Of a stretch of DNA of 50,936 nucleotides, positions 30,834-40,157 are shown piece by piece; position 1 is the stretch's first letter; the number at the start of each line of letters is the position of its first letter. Origin of the DNA: a virus; IMG/VR virus record IMGVR_UViG_3300050026_000127, positions 1 to 50,936 of that record, one strand, 5' to 3'. Both the position numbers and the translations under genes were made by a program. The notes beneath the pieces are model-generated. The model worked only from the letters and a program-made list of their open reading frames with translations, ran no database searches and was not told the origin of the DNA.

Positions 30834-33296
30834 ATGGGATCTTACACCCCGATCAATAAGCTGTACCAACCGCCCATAGGGAATACTAACTGGGGAGGTC
30901 AGGTCAACAACAACTTCGCCGTTATTGACAGCGGGATGCCGTACAATGTTAAGGCTTACGGTGCGAATGGGGACGGAACATCCGATGATACCGGAGCGAT
31001 TCAATCGGTTTTCGATATCTTCACTAACGGTCGATCCGCGATTGCTAGTGGTACGGTATATTTCCCGGCTGGTATTTACAAGATCACCTCCCCGATAACC
31101 TATGTAGGTAGCCCCGGAGTTCCGATTCATGTTATCGGAGAAGGAAGCGGAGAAACAACTTTGGGAAGCGTCTTGCTATGGGCTGGGCCGGCTGGTGGTA
31201 CGATGCTGGAGTTTCAAGGGGCCAATAAATTCCTCATCCAAGATATCACGCTAGATCAAGCAGGATTAGCGCGAATCGGGCTGCATATCTCGGCGGATAA
31301 TGCGATCAATACGACGCTTGGTACTGCGGTGGCTCCTGGCTCACAGACCGTTACTCCCGCCTCAATGTCGGATATCACTGTTGGTACCCTGCTAACTATC
31401 GACGCAAGTCCAAATTCTGAACTGGTTTATGTTACGGCTAAGGACAGCAGCACATTCACAGCAACATTCTCGAAAGCTCATTCTTCTTCAGCCCAGGTTG
31501 GATATTCGGCAGGGTCATCGAACGGAGTCCTTAATCGCGTAGCGACGATGCAGATGCCGAATAGTTCAACGGATTGGGTAACAAGCCCTGGAACGGCGTC
31601 GGCGGGAATCGTAATTGGCAATCCCACTTCAGGTGGAACGTCCCAAGTTGATACGATGACTCTGTACAATCCGCTCCTTTACGGTTCGGGGACAGCATCT
31701 GCCGGGATCGCTTTTCCTGAAGGGGGAAATTGCAAACTTCACTTCATCTACAGCGGGGTTTTTTACAACTCGCAGTATGGAGTGGACGCGGGTATAAATC
31801 AAGGACCGATACAAATCATCGGCGGCTCTATGCTTGGCATCACGGTTTCGGATATAAGGCTATCAGGTTATGACAACGGTGATCTTATCCAAGGTGTAGA
31901 AAGTGAATCTGTGACCGGACACAGATTCTTGAGTTCTGTGAGTGGGAGTGGCGGTGAAGCGTCACAGATCACCCTCATTGCAAATTCGTTTCAGTCAAGT
32001 GCCCCATCAGATGATTTCGTTATTCAGTATGGAGGATCGATCAATCTATTCGGGAACGTGCTCTACAATACACGGACAGGATCATCCATCGCCAAGCTAA
32101 AACTCGGCTCTCCTCTTTTCACTGCGAATAGTCCATTTGCGATTAATAGCAGCGGAAACTTCTACCAGAATGCCTCAGGATATGCTCCGTTTTATGATGG
32201 TGGTGGATCTAACCTTTTGCTCCCTACCTACTATAACAATCAACCTGTCGCCGTCACTTCGGTTGGTGACAGTGGAGGGGTGAACAATCCGTCGGTAGTC
32301 AAACTTAATAACTATCTCAATGCCTCGATTTTGTCCTCCCAGGCGGCCGCCTTTATTCCGAGTACCGGGTTGGTTCGCGCTGGTGACACTGATACCGCGG
32401 TGGCCTTTCGCAATCATGCGAATAACGCCGATGTGAATGGCCTAAGTAAAGCAACCAGCGATATCGTTAAAGTTGGAGATGTCCAGGGAATCGTAGTTCC
32501 GGGACCGCAAAGCTCGGGGGCTCTTTCATCGCCTGCTCTCACCGTCACGGAGTTGCCTTTTCCAACTTGGAATGGGCCTCAGTCTGGATCGGGGCCGGGG
32601 GCAGGAACGCTTAACTCCGGGACGACCTACTGCTATCGAGTTTCCGCACTGGACGGCGTCGGCGGTGAGACTCTGGCCTGGTCTCCAGAACGGTGCCTTA
32701 CCACGGGAGCAGGGCCCAACACCTACTCTGTGTCCATAACCTGGATACCCCTTCCTGGGGCGGCTGCATACAACGTTTACGGCCGCACTGCTGGAGCGGA
32801 GCTGCTCATGACTCCGACTCCGGTCCCCGCGAGCCAGACACTGACGTTTATTGGGTATGGGACGTTTGTGGTATTCACCGATACAGGGGCGGTGACCCCC
32901 AGTGGAGCGCTACCTTCTGCGAATACAACCGGAGCGATCCAAACAACTGGCCAGCTCAAATCGACGATTTCTACAGGGACCGCCCCGCTCTCCGTTACGA
33001 GCATCACTCCAGTCGCTAATCTGGGAACGGGTCTGGGCGGGACAACTTCATCCATCGGAGGTTCTGCGCTCACACTCGGACAGACGGCAACTGGCACCGT
33101 TTCAGTCTCGGGGGCAAGCGCGGCGGTGGCGGCGGGAGCCACGATCATAGCCACTCCGGTAACACAGGGAGACCCCGGCGCGGGGTTCGTCGTGCAGGCA
33201 TATTTGTCTGGAAGCGATACGATCACCGTGAGTGTCATATGCATCGTGGCGGGAACCCCAACGGCAACGACTTATAACGTGAAGGTGATTCACTGA
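30834..33296 (+). CDS. tail fibre with pectate-lyase-like beta-helix
   Basis: An 820-residue fibre or tailspike. PIGNTNWGGQVNNNFAVIDS near the start is an anchor-like motif shared with the fibre at 40952. Residues about 37-240 carry the pectate-lyase superfamily signature VKAYGANGDGTSDDTGAIQS and GTVYFPAGIYKI. Around residue 520 AFRNHANNADVNGLSKATSD recalls a motif in the next but one protein. Residues about 575-690 look like a fibronectin-type domain (TTYCYRVSALDGVGGETL). The C-terminus is beta-rich. It probably binds or degrades a host surface glycan. It sits between plug and hub genes, an unusual place. Confidence 0.8.
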   Translation: MGSYTPINKLYQPPIGNTNWGGQVNNNFAVIDSGMPYNVKAYGANGDGTSDDTGAIQSVFDIFTNGRSAIASGTVYFPAGIYKITSPITYVGSPGVPIHVIGEGSGETTLGSVLLWAGPAGGTMLEFQGANKFLIQDITLDQAGLARIGLHISADNAINTTLGTAVAPGSQTVTPASMSDITVGTLLTIDASPNSELVYVTAKDSSTFTATFSKAHSSSAQVGYSAGSSNGVLNRVATMQMPNSSTDWVTSPGTASAGIVIGNPTSGGTSQVDTMTLYNPLLYGSGTASAGIAFPEGGNCKLHFIYSGVFYNSQYGVDAGINQGPIQIIGGSMLGITVSDIRLSGYDNGDLIQGVESESVTGHRFLSSVSGSGGEASQITLIANSFQSSAPSDDFVIQYGGSINLFGNVLYNTRTGSSIAKLKLGSPLFTANSPFAINSSGNFYQNASGYAPFYDGGGSNLLLPTYYNNQPVAVTSVGDSGGVNNPSVVKLNNYLNASILSSQAAAFIPSTGLVRAGDTDTAVAFRNHANNADVNGLSKATSDIVKVGDVQGIVVPGPQSSGALSSPALTVTELPFPTWNGPQSGSGPGAGTLNSGTTYCYRVSALDGVGGETLAWSPERCLTTGAGPNTYSVSITWIPLPGAAAYNVYGRTAGAELLMTPTPVPASQTLTFIGYGTFVVFTDTGAVTPSGALPSANTTGAIQTTGQLKSTISTGTAPLSVTSITPVANLGTGLGGTTSSIGGSALTLGQTATGTVSVSGASAAVAAGATIIATPVTQGDPGAGFVVQAYLSGSDTITVSVICIVAGTPTATTYNVKVIH

Positions 33297-34147
33297 TGGG
33301 AAGTTCCTACAGTCCGCTCTGGCGGTCATCGCAATTCGGATCATCAGCCTTTCAGCCGGGCTACAACGTCAAACCCGCGCAACCTCTCGCGTTCGACATT
33401 CTTGGAGAATCGCCGCTGCAAATGCGCCTCATGCCGCCACCGATAGCCAGCGGAAATCTTGACATGCTGACCGTCCAGACCGGCCCCACGCTCAATCCCG
33501 CCGCAGAAGTAGTCATCGGCATCCTCGATTGCCTGACTCCCGCCATCAAGTGGGGCGCCATGGCTGATTTACTGAGCCAAGACGGAGAAGCGCAGGACTT
33601 GAAGCGAGCCGCCTACTGCCGGCAGCGTTATCTAGAATTTGTCGAAATCGCCCGCACTATGGCAGTCATCATTCAAGCCCAAATCAATGGGGTGGTCTGT
33701 CCAACCGGAGCCGTGGTAGACGCCGACTCGTTTTTCACAGGATGGCAGACACCTCCTACCGCGACACAGCAACCAGTTTCCATCATCTCGGCGGGCCTGA
33801 ACCTCATCGCGCCCTGCCCGCAGCCGGACTCGACAGGACCTTACTCGGTTACGCTGGACCTCGTGACGAATGCCAACATCCCGGCGAACAACGGCGCCTA
33901 CGTCCAACTCGGGCAGGAACAGCTCGATGCTATCCTGGACGAAGGACAATCACTCGCCCTTTTCAAGGAAGGGGGCAATGAAGCATTGGCGGGCATAGCG
34001 TTGCATCAAAATTTTGTTCGGGAGGCGGGGATTTACAATGACCGTCTACGGGGGACCAGCACCTACCTAGACGCTGTACAGGGGCAGAGTCAGCGCGAAG
34101 CGGCCAAGGCACCACGGCGAGAGAGTGACGTAGAGGTGACGCCGTGA
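33296..34147 (+). CDS. fibre-block protein, unknown
   Basis: A 283-residue protein starting one base into the fibre stop (TGATG) and ending in a GTGA overlap. It begins MGSSYSPLWRSSQFGSSAF and has a helical middle with QRYLEFVEIARTMAVIIQAQ. It is coupled between two fibres and may be a fibre adaptor or chaperone; no family is recognised. Confidence 0.55.
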   Translation: MGSSYSPLWRSSQFGSSAFQPGYNVKPAQPLAFDILGESPLQMRLMPPPIASGNLDMLTVQTGPTLNPAAEVVIGILDCLTPAIKWGAMADLLSQDGEAQDLKRAAYCRQRYLEFVEIARTMAVIIQAQINGVVCPTGAVVDADSFFTGWQTPPTATQQPVSIISAGLNLIAPCPQPDSTGPYSVTLDLVTNANIPANNGAYVQLGQEQLDAILDEGQSLALFKEGGNEALAGIALHQNFVREAGIYNDRLRGTSTYLDAVQGQSQREAAKAPRRESDVEVTP

Positions 34148-35637
34148 GCGTCATCACCGGACCCGGCGTATACCCGCTGCTTCAGAACGTCCGCTCCTAT
34201 GCCAAGGACATCTTGGAGTCGCGCCCCGGAACTGTCCTCATCGGAACCTGCACTCCGCCGGGGGGCTCCGCTGGACCCGTGCACTCCCTCAAGCGGTTGA
34301 ATGACCTGATCCCCGGAGCATCGTCGTCATGGACGCGCATCGCTGGTTCTGGAGACCGCCTGTTCTTCGGTGAGAGCGCCTTCAACCTCGTAACGGCATC
34401 AGCGACGATCAATGTGGGTTTCCGCTATGGATGCATTGTAGAGGGAGTAGGAGTTGGATTTTCAGTTGCCACCTCTCCTGCATCAATAAAATGGACAGGA
34501 GCGGCGAATGGAACGGTTTTTAACTTTTCTGACTGCCTGAAGTGTGTAACATCGAATTTCACGATTGATGGAAATAATAGCGAAGGAATAGGTTTGGCGA
34601 ATACTTCGACGACCGCATCATCTCAGGGAAACATCTATGAAAACCTCAATATCATCAATGTAACCGGGAGTCCTGGTTATGCGATCTACAACGGGAGTTC
34701 CACAAACCGACAGGTTGATACCGCCACCTTTAAAAACATAACTGTAAACAATGCTGCCCTATGTTGGTATGAAGATGGTGTCAATACCGAGGCTATTCTA
34801 TACGAAAAAATGAATTGTCAGGATACCACTTCTGGATACTTTGTAGTTCAAAGCGGTGACTTTACGACAAAGGACAATGTTTATTTAGGTCCGAATACAG
34901 GAGGCGGCGTAACAAACCTTTTCACCATTTCCAATGGTGTTTCCCATGCAACGCTCATCAACGATCACTTGGAGATATCTGGACCCGTCACAAATGTGTT
35001 CAATTTTCCTGGCGTGATAAATGTCTCCGGTTCAACCGTTATTATCGAGGGCGCGACGTACAGTGTAGCTCAGATAGCAAATTGGTTTCAGTACACGCAA
35101 AATGGGTGGCTCACGATGATAGGAAATCGTTTTTCTGGAGTTTCTGGAGACACCTTTACATTCTCGCCTCTTGGGGGTATTGCCTATGGACAGACTGCCT
35201 TTCTTAGTTTCTTTGGGAACAATTACATCGGAGACCCAACCTTCACGTTCAGCGGACCCTACGCGCTTTCCGAGTTAGATCCTGACCTTAATTTTCTTTC
35301 TACTACAGGACCATGCGGACCAGCCGCTTTTGCGGTTTATTTAGAGGAGTGTTTTAAGGGTGTGAACCTGCAATTCATCAACGCTCCCATCACGCTTAGC
35401 GATGGAACAAACAGCGTTATTAATTTCAGGAATCATGCAGCAAGTGGGTTTATAAAAGGGGTCAGCAAAGACTCTTCGGATATTGTGCATTTAGGTGACA
35501 GTGCCGGCGTAGTACTCGGAGAAGGTTCGAATCTGATCTACCGGTGTACTGTGTCAGGTACACTTCCTATTGGGGCTTTGACAATCTCCGCGGGTAATTG
35601 CGGGACGGCTGTGAGCACAGGAGTAACAGCACAGTGA
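34144..35637 (+). CDS. beta-helix tail fibre / receptor-binding protein
   Basis: A 497-residue GTG-start protein. Residues 1-85 are a distinct N-terminal domain (SVITGPGVYPLLQNVRSYAK). From about 100 on there are short strands with repeated Asn/Gly/Thr turns (FTIDGNNSEGIGLANT, ENLNIINVTG), typical of right-handed beta-helices. Near residue 425 VINFRNHAASGFIKGVSKDS parallels the 30834 fibre, suggesting a shared module. It is likely a receptor-binding or glycan-degrading fibre. The stop is followed by a remnant of another fibre end. Confidence 0.7.
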   Translation: MSVITGPGVYPLLQNVRSYAKDILESRPGTVLIGTCTPPGGSAGPVHSLKRLNDLIPGASSSWTRIAGSGDRLFFGESAFNLVTASATINVGFRYGCIVEGVGVGFSVATSPASIKWTGAANGTVFNFSDCLKCVTSNFTIDGNNSEGIGLANTSTTASSQGNIYENLNIINVTGSPGYAIYNGSSTNRQVDTATFKNITVNNAALCWYEDGVNTEAILYEKMNCQDTTSGYFVVQSGDFTTKDNVYLGPNTGGGVTNLFTISNGVSHATLINDHLEISGPVTNVFNFPGVINVSGSTVIIEGATYSVAQIANWFQYTQNGWLTMIGNRFSGVSGDTFTFSPLGGIAYGQTAFLSFFGNNYIGDPTFTFSGPYALSELDPDLNFLSTTGPCGPAAFAVYLEECFKGVNLQFINAPITLSDGTNSVINFRNHAASGFIKGVSKDSSDIVHLGDSAGVVLGEGSNLIYRCTVSGTLPIGALTISAGNCGTAVSTGVTAQ

Positions 35638-35644
35638 GTTGTAG

Positions 35645-35710
35645 ACGGTTGTCCAATACACTCAGGTGACGGTTGGTTCGACGACTTATTGGTTGCCGTT
35701 GGTGCAATAA
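35645..35710 (+). pseudogene. remnant of a fibre C-terminus
   Basis: In the gap after the fibre stop, the frame from 35645 reads TVVQYTQVTVGSTTYWLPLV and then Gln and TAA. GSTTYWLPL-type endings are typical of fibre proteins. It has no start codon, so it appears to be the leftover tail of a replaced fibre gene. Confidence 0.4.
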
Positions 35711-35715
35711 AAGCT

Positions 35716-36768
35716 ATGGAGACTTCGACCTCTCAAATCCCGTTGTGGGGAAGGGCCTGGAGCCTGACGGTGCAGTATGCATCGGGAGGGCAGACAGGCA
35801 CTAAAGAAATCCTCTCCCAGCAATCCTGGGAACCGGAAGCTTTGCGCATGACTTTCGAGGTTCTGGAAAGCACGCTGCCTTCGCCGTTCTGGTTTGCGGA
35901 CATTTCAGTTTATAACCTGAACGACCCGGAGGCGCAGAATGCGATATTGAATGCGACGTGGGTTACTTTTCAGGCTGGCTTCCAGGCCGGGCCGACGATA
36001 TCTTCGATCATTTGGGACGGGCCGGTGCTCCAGGTTCTTTTCGACAGGGAAGATGTTGTGAACACGAAGGTTACGTTCCATTGCGTGGCGAGCATCCCGC
36101 TGATCAACGACAATATCGTAAACTTCGCGCAAGGTCCGTTCTCTTCGCAGGCGCAGCTTGTAGCCCGCATGGTATCGACAATCGGTGGAACGTTTGCGGT
36201 GCAACAGAGCGCAAAAGCGAGCCAACTTCTTGCATCCAAGCAATATCCGCGCGGGAAGACGGTGTTCGGAAAAGTTAGCAAGTACCTTTTTGAGATGGGG
36301 AGCGACAACTTCCTCTCGCAATGGATGGACGGAAAGCAGGCATATCTGAGCGAGATGGATTCTGGAGCCGCGCCTCCGGCGAACGTGCTGACTTACAGCC
36401 CTGCTCCACCTCCGGGTTTCAATCCGAGTGGGTTGAAATCAACTGTAACACAGAGCGTGTTGAGTGTTCCCAGGCAGACTCCTTTCGGCGTGATCTTCAC
36501 CGTGCTCTTAGATCCACGCCTCAAGGTTCAGATTCCTCCGATGCTGGTGCAGCTTGATCGAACGATCATCGCACAAATGAAGGTTCAGTATGGCCAGATC
36601 CAGACGCCGCTTGATCAGAACTTGACGTTTGTAGCGGCTCAGATTAGGCACCGGGGCGACACGCGGGGAACGGACTGGCAAACTGAAATCACGGGATACA
36701 GCCGGACTTATGCACAAGGGTTGCTGAACGGGATGTTCACTCCAAACTCTGCGGGGGTGACGCAATGA
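35716..36768 (+). CDS. baseplate hub-like protein
   Basis: A protein of about 350 residues beginning METSTSQIPLWGRAWSLTVQ. FEVLESTLPSPFWFADISVY, YNLNDPEAQNAIL and FDREDVVNTKVTFHCVASIP fit the hub proteins that form the centre of simple contractile baseplates; the C-terminal HRGDTRGTDWQTEITGYSR supports this. ATG at 35716 was chosen over an in-frame TTG at 35689, which would run through the fibre remnant; ribosome-site support is weak. It overlaps the spike gene by ATGA. Confidence 0.7.
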   Translation: METSTSQIPLWGRAWSLTVQYASGGQTGTKEILSQQSWEPEALRMTFEVLESTLPSPFWFADISVYNLNDPEAQNAILNATWVTFQAGFQAGPTISSIIWDGPVLQVLFDREDVVNTKVTFHCVASIPLINDNIVNFAQGPFSSQAQLVARMVSTIGGTFAVQQSAKASQLLASKQYPRGKTVFGKVSKYLFEMGSDNFLSQWMDGKQAYLSEMDSGAAPPANVLTYSPAPPPGFNPSGLKSTVTQSVLSVPRQTPFGVIFTVLLDPRLKVQIPPMLVQLDRTIIAQMKVQYGQIQTPLDQNLTFVAAQIRHRGDTRGTDWQTEITGYSRTYAQGLLNGMFTPNSAGVTQ

Positions 36769-37469
36769 GCACACCCTCAACCCAATTGACTCCACTTACG
36801 CCAAGTCAAATAAATGCGGCTCAAAGTGAACAGTGGAAGGCTGCTTTACGTCAAGCTGTGGTCGATTTGAGGGTGGCTGTCCCGGGAATCATTCAATCGT
36901 TCGATGCTGTTGGGCAGACGGCAACTGTCCAGATCGCCATCCGGGAACAGGTTCGGACGAACAGCGGACCTGATGATGTTACGGTGGCTCCGATTTACAA
37001 AGTTCCGGTGGTTCTTCCAAGGGCGGGTGGATTCTCGCTGACGCTTCCGATGAAGGCTGGAGATGAATGCCTGTTGGTTTTTGCTGATGCTTCGTTTGAC
37101 CTGTGGTGGCAGCGGGGAGGAGTGCAAAACCAGTTTGAGATTCGCAGGCATGACGTGACGGACTGTTTCTGCATCCCTGGACCTTGGAACCAGCAACGGC
37201 TTCTGTCGAATTATTCGACAACCTCGGCCCAACTGCGGAGCGACGACGGAACAGTGCTAATTGACATTGCGGAGACCGGGATAACGGTGACGGCGCCGAA
37301 AGTAATCGTCAACTCATCGGGAAGTCTGGGTCTGTTTGGATTACCGATCAGCATAACGGAGTTGCCGGTTTATGCGAACAATGCCTTGGCGGTGGCGGGG
37401 GGATTACTGCCTGGCAACCTGTACCAGAACGGCTCAGGAGGGGCAAGCGCGGTCTGTATCGTGACTTGA
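36765..37469 (+). CDS. baseplate spike, Gp138 N-terminal type
   Basis: A 234-residue protein. LRVAVPGIIQSFDAVGQTAT followed by VQIAIREQ is the Gp138 N-terminal/OB-like signature of central spike proteins; LPMKAGDECLLVFADASFDL and FWWQ-type turns follow. The C-terminal ITVTAPKVIV repeats suit a triple-stranded beta-helix needle tip. It punctures the outer membrane on contraction. Overlaps the hub gene by ATGA. Confidence 0.8.
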   Translation: MSTPSTQLTPLTPSQINAAQSEQWKAALRQAVVDLRVAVPGIIQSFDAVGQTATVQIAIREQVRTNSGPDDVTVAPIYKVPVVLPRAGGFSLTLPMKAGDECLLVFADASFDLWWQRGGVQNQFEIRRHDVTDCFCIPGPWNQQRLLSNYSTTSAQLRSDDGTVLIDIAETGITVTAPKVIVNSSGSLGLFGLPISITELPVYANNALAVAGGLLPGNLYQNGSGGASAVCIVT

Positions 37470-37553
37470 GGACCGAAAGGCTGGTTTCTGACCCCATGGG
37501 AAGCGTTAGGCGCTTGAATTAGGCGGGTTGGAGGGATTCTAAGGGTAGAAGGG

Positions 37554-37590
37554 AAGGGGCGCTAGGAATCGATCCTGGCGCGATTCTATG
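37554..37590 (+). promoter_or_regulatory. hairpin between ribosome site and gp25-like start
   Basis: A purine-rich AAGGGG (37554-37559) is separated from the ATG (37588) by a nine-pair hairpin (37559-37567 with 37573-37581, loop ATCGA). Folding would bring the ribosome site to about six bases from the start, similar to the split initiation site described for T4 gene 25. Confidence 0.45.
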
Positions 37591-37980
37591 CCATCGATTC
37601 AATATCTCAGGCTGGACGCGACGAATGACCCCATCTTTGTACCCCAGGCCGCCCTCGTGGACGGTTATGCGGTGGCTCAGGCCATCCTGACGAGTTTGCG
37701 GCTGTTTTTGGCAGAATGGTTCGAAAACATTAAACTTGGCGTGCCTATGTTTCAATCAATCCTGAACGCTCCAGGGACGGCGCGCAGCCAGCAAGTCATG
37801 GCGAGTTTGCTGAACCAAGTGGTGCTCAGCGTGCCCTATGTGTCATCAGTTCAGGATGCTGTCGTAATTTATGACCCAGCTATTCGGAGTTTTAAATACT
37901 CGGCAGTTGCAAACACGGCGTTTGGTCCGGTCCCGGTAACGATCTCGCCGGGATCTTCTGCCTCGATTGCAGGAAGTTAA
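37588..37980 (+). CDS. baseplate wedge protein, gp25-like
   Basis: A 130-residue protein beginning MPSIQYLRLDATNDPIFVPQ. GYAVAQAILTSLRLFLAEWF and NIKLGVPMFQSIL match the gpW/gp25-like wedge family that forms the baseplate wedge centre. A 118-base gap with a strong hairpin precedes it, unlike the overlaps elsewhere. It is followed by the gpJ-like gene. Confidence 0.75.
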   Translation: MPSIQYLRLDATNDPIFVPQAALVDGYAVAQAILTSLRLFLAEWFENIKLGVPMFQSILNAPGTARSQQVMASLLNQVVLSVPYVSSVQDAVVIYDPAIRSFKYSAVANTAFGPVPVTISPGSSASIAGS

Positions 37981-37984
37981 AATT

Positions 37985-39478
37985 ATGGCTTACGCTCCTA
38001 TACAGATAACGGCTGCGGGGATTACGATCAACTCGTATTCTGATATATTGGACTCAAACCTTGAAGGTTTTCTTGAAATATACGGAAATTCACAGTACGT
38101 TTCCCCGTCTTCGGCTGTGTATGAAATGCTCGCAATTATCTCCCTTAAGCAATCAGACGTTGAGAAGGCTGTTCAACTTGCATACAACCAATCTTCGCCA
38201 CTGACCGCAATCGGGACCGGCCTTGACAGGGTGTGCAAGATGAACGGAATCGCGCGCCTGCCTTTCACTTACTCAACGGCGCTGGTGACGATCACAGGGG
38301 TTGCAGGAACGGTCATCAATAATGGCTTCGTTCAGGATACGAGCGGCAATCAGTGGGCGCTGCCGACCACCGTTATGATTTCTTTGGGAGGATCGATCAC
38401 CGTTAACGTGACGTGCACGACGCCGGGAAACGTGGTGGCAGAGCCTGGAACGATTACAATCATTGCAAGCCCGGTGGGGGGATGGACATCGGCGACGAAT
38501 GGCGCCGCATCGGTAGCCGGTAATCCAGTTGAAAGCGATTCCAAGCTGCGGGCTCGCCAAGCAATCTCCGTGGCGCTGCCTTCCTCGACGCGGCTTGATG
38601 GAACGATTGCAGGAGTAGCGGCGCTAGCGGCCGTCACGCGGTCATCGGCCTATGAGAATCCCACAGGAGCGACGAGCGACGGAACTACGATTTACGGTTA
38701 TCCGGCCAATGCTCCGCTTCCTGCCGGACTGCCCCCTCATTCCTTAACGATGGTGGTCGAAGGCGGCACGGATTTAGATGTTGCCACAGCGATCTATCAG
38801 AACCGCGGCATCGGGCCTTACACGAACGGCACAACTTCTGTTAACGTGACCGATCCGAACACTGGGTACATTACGCCCATCCGGTTCTACAGGCCCAGCT
38901 ATGTTCCAATTTTCGTGAGCATGACCGTGCACGGGTTGCAGGGCTTCACGACAGCAACGCTCGCTGCCATCAAAACGGCCATCGTGAACTATCTGAACAG
39001 CCTTGAAATTGGAGAGCTTGTTACGGCTTCAGGGATCACGGCAGTTGCCATGTCAGTGACGCCGAATCTCTCGAACCCGCAGTTCACGGTTCGAAGTCTC
39101 ACTCTTGGGGCCGGTGGGTCAATCTTAACGGTAACGGTGGGAGTTACAGGAGGAAACAGTTACTTTGCAGGGAACCTTCTCGTGCCAACCCAAGCGGGAA
39201 GCGGCGGTGCGAATATTCCGGTTGTGCAGGTAGCATTTCCTGGAGATGGGCATGTAGAGGCGGTCAGCATGAATCCCTTACTTGGTGCGCTCGCGGGTTA
39301 TGGATACACCGTGGCGAACAATGTTCCAACCACTGGGGGCCAGGGAAGCGGGGCGGAGGTGGATATCACATCGGTAATTCAAGTCGGGACGCCACCTACT
39401 GGAACAGTGGACATTCCGCTTCTTTTTTCACAAGTTGCAGAAGGAATAAATGCAAACGTGATTATAGCATCGGTATAA
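37985..39478 (+). CDS. baseplate J-like protein
   Basis: About 497 residues from the ATG at 37985 (AGGAAG eight bases upstream; an in-frame ATG at 37967 overlaps the previous gene). Baseplate J features: SDILDSNLEGFLEIYGNSQY near the start, YNQSSPLTAIGTGLDRVC, then NPVESDSKLRARQAISVALP and TRLDGTIAGVAAL, and later VVEGGTDLDVATAIYQ-type and PIRFYRPSYVPI motifs. It forms the baseplate wedge that links hub and fibres and transmits contraction. Confidence 0.9.
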   Translation: MAYAPIQITAAGITINSYSDILDSNLEGFLEIYGNSQYVSPSSAVYEMLAIISLKQSDVEKAVQLAYNQSSPLTAIGTGLDRVCKMNGIARLPFTYSTALVTITGVAGTVINNGFVQDTSGNQWALPTTVMISLGGSITVNVTCTTPGNVVAEPGTITIIASPVGGWTSATNGAASVAGNPVESDSKLRARQAISVALPSSTRLDGTIAGVAALAAVTRSSAYENPTGATSDGTTIYGYPANAPLPAGLPPHSLTMVVEGGTDLDVATAIYQNRGIGPYTNGTTSVNVTDPNTGYITPIRFYRPSYVPIFVSMTVHGLQGFTTATLAAIKTAIVNYLNSLEIGELVTASGITAVAMSVTPNLSNPQFTVRSLTLGAGGSILTVTVGVTGGNSYFAGNLLVPTQAGSGGANIPVVQVAFPGDGHVEAVSMNPLLGALAGYGYTVANNVPTTGGQGSGAEVDITSVIQVGTPPTGTVDIPLLFSQVAEGINANVIIASV

Positions 39479-39482
39479 GAGA

Positions 39483-40148
39483 ATGCCTTTAAACATCAAT
39501 CCGAAGAATGATCCACTTAACTTTCCGTACGGAATAGGAGGCTACGGGTCTGGCTACTTCGGGAATTTGCCGATTGAAGTTCTCCCGATCGGGTATTACA
39601 TGCAGTTGCTTGCATCTCAATATCAGCCGCCGAACTCTCCAAAGCTGAACGCTCTGCTCTACATACTTCTGAAAAAGTTTGATGACGCGAGTCAATGTTT
39701 GGTGCAACTCGACACGGCGTTCGATCTTGACTATGCGGAGGGAGTACAACTCGACACTTTGGGGGTGATTGCTGGCGTCTCGAGAACGGTGCCATTCCAG
39801 CCGAGCGGTGGGGTTAGTCCGGTTCTGGACGACGCGACTTACCGAATTCTGATCAAGGCGCAGATCGCGCAGAACCAGTGGGACGGAACAGTGGGAAGCT
39901 TGCAAGAAATATGGCAGGAGTTGTTTCCTGGAGGCACAATCATCATCGCGGACAATCAGGACATGACGGCTGACATCATCCTGACCGGAAGTTTTACTTC
40001 GATCATTCAGGATTTGATTATAAATGGCATGATCGTTCCCAGGCCGCAAACCGTGCTCTATTCGTTCGTGTTTGGTAATCTTCCGAAGTTTGGAGCGGAC
40101 CTGAATAACGCTTGGGTTGCTGGTGCAGATTTAGGCTACACGGTGTAA
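39483..40148 (+). CDS. baseplate protein, DUF2612 type
   Basis: A 221-residue protein with DUF2612 features: FDLDYAEGVQLDTLGVIAGV, then DDATYRILIKAQIAQNQWDG and SLQEIWQELFPGG. In related phages this protein follows gpJ and anchors the fibres. Starts four bases after the gpJ stop. Confidence 0.85.
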   Translation: MPLNINPKNDPLNFPYGIGGYGSGYFGNLPIEVLPIGYYMQLLASQYQPPNSPKLNALLYILLKKFDDASQCLVQLDTAFDLDYAEGVQLDTLGVIAGVSRTVPFQPSGGVSPVLDDATYRILIKAQIAQNQWDGTVGSLQEIWQELFPGGTIIIADNQDMTADIILTGSFTSIIQDLIINGMIVPRPQTVLYSFVFGNLPKFGADLNNAWVAGADLGYTV

Positions 40149-40157
40149 AGGAGAATT

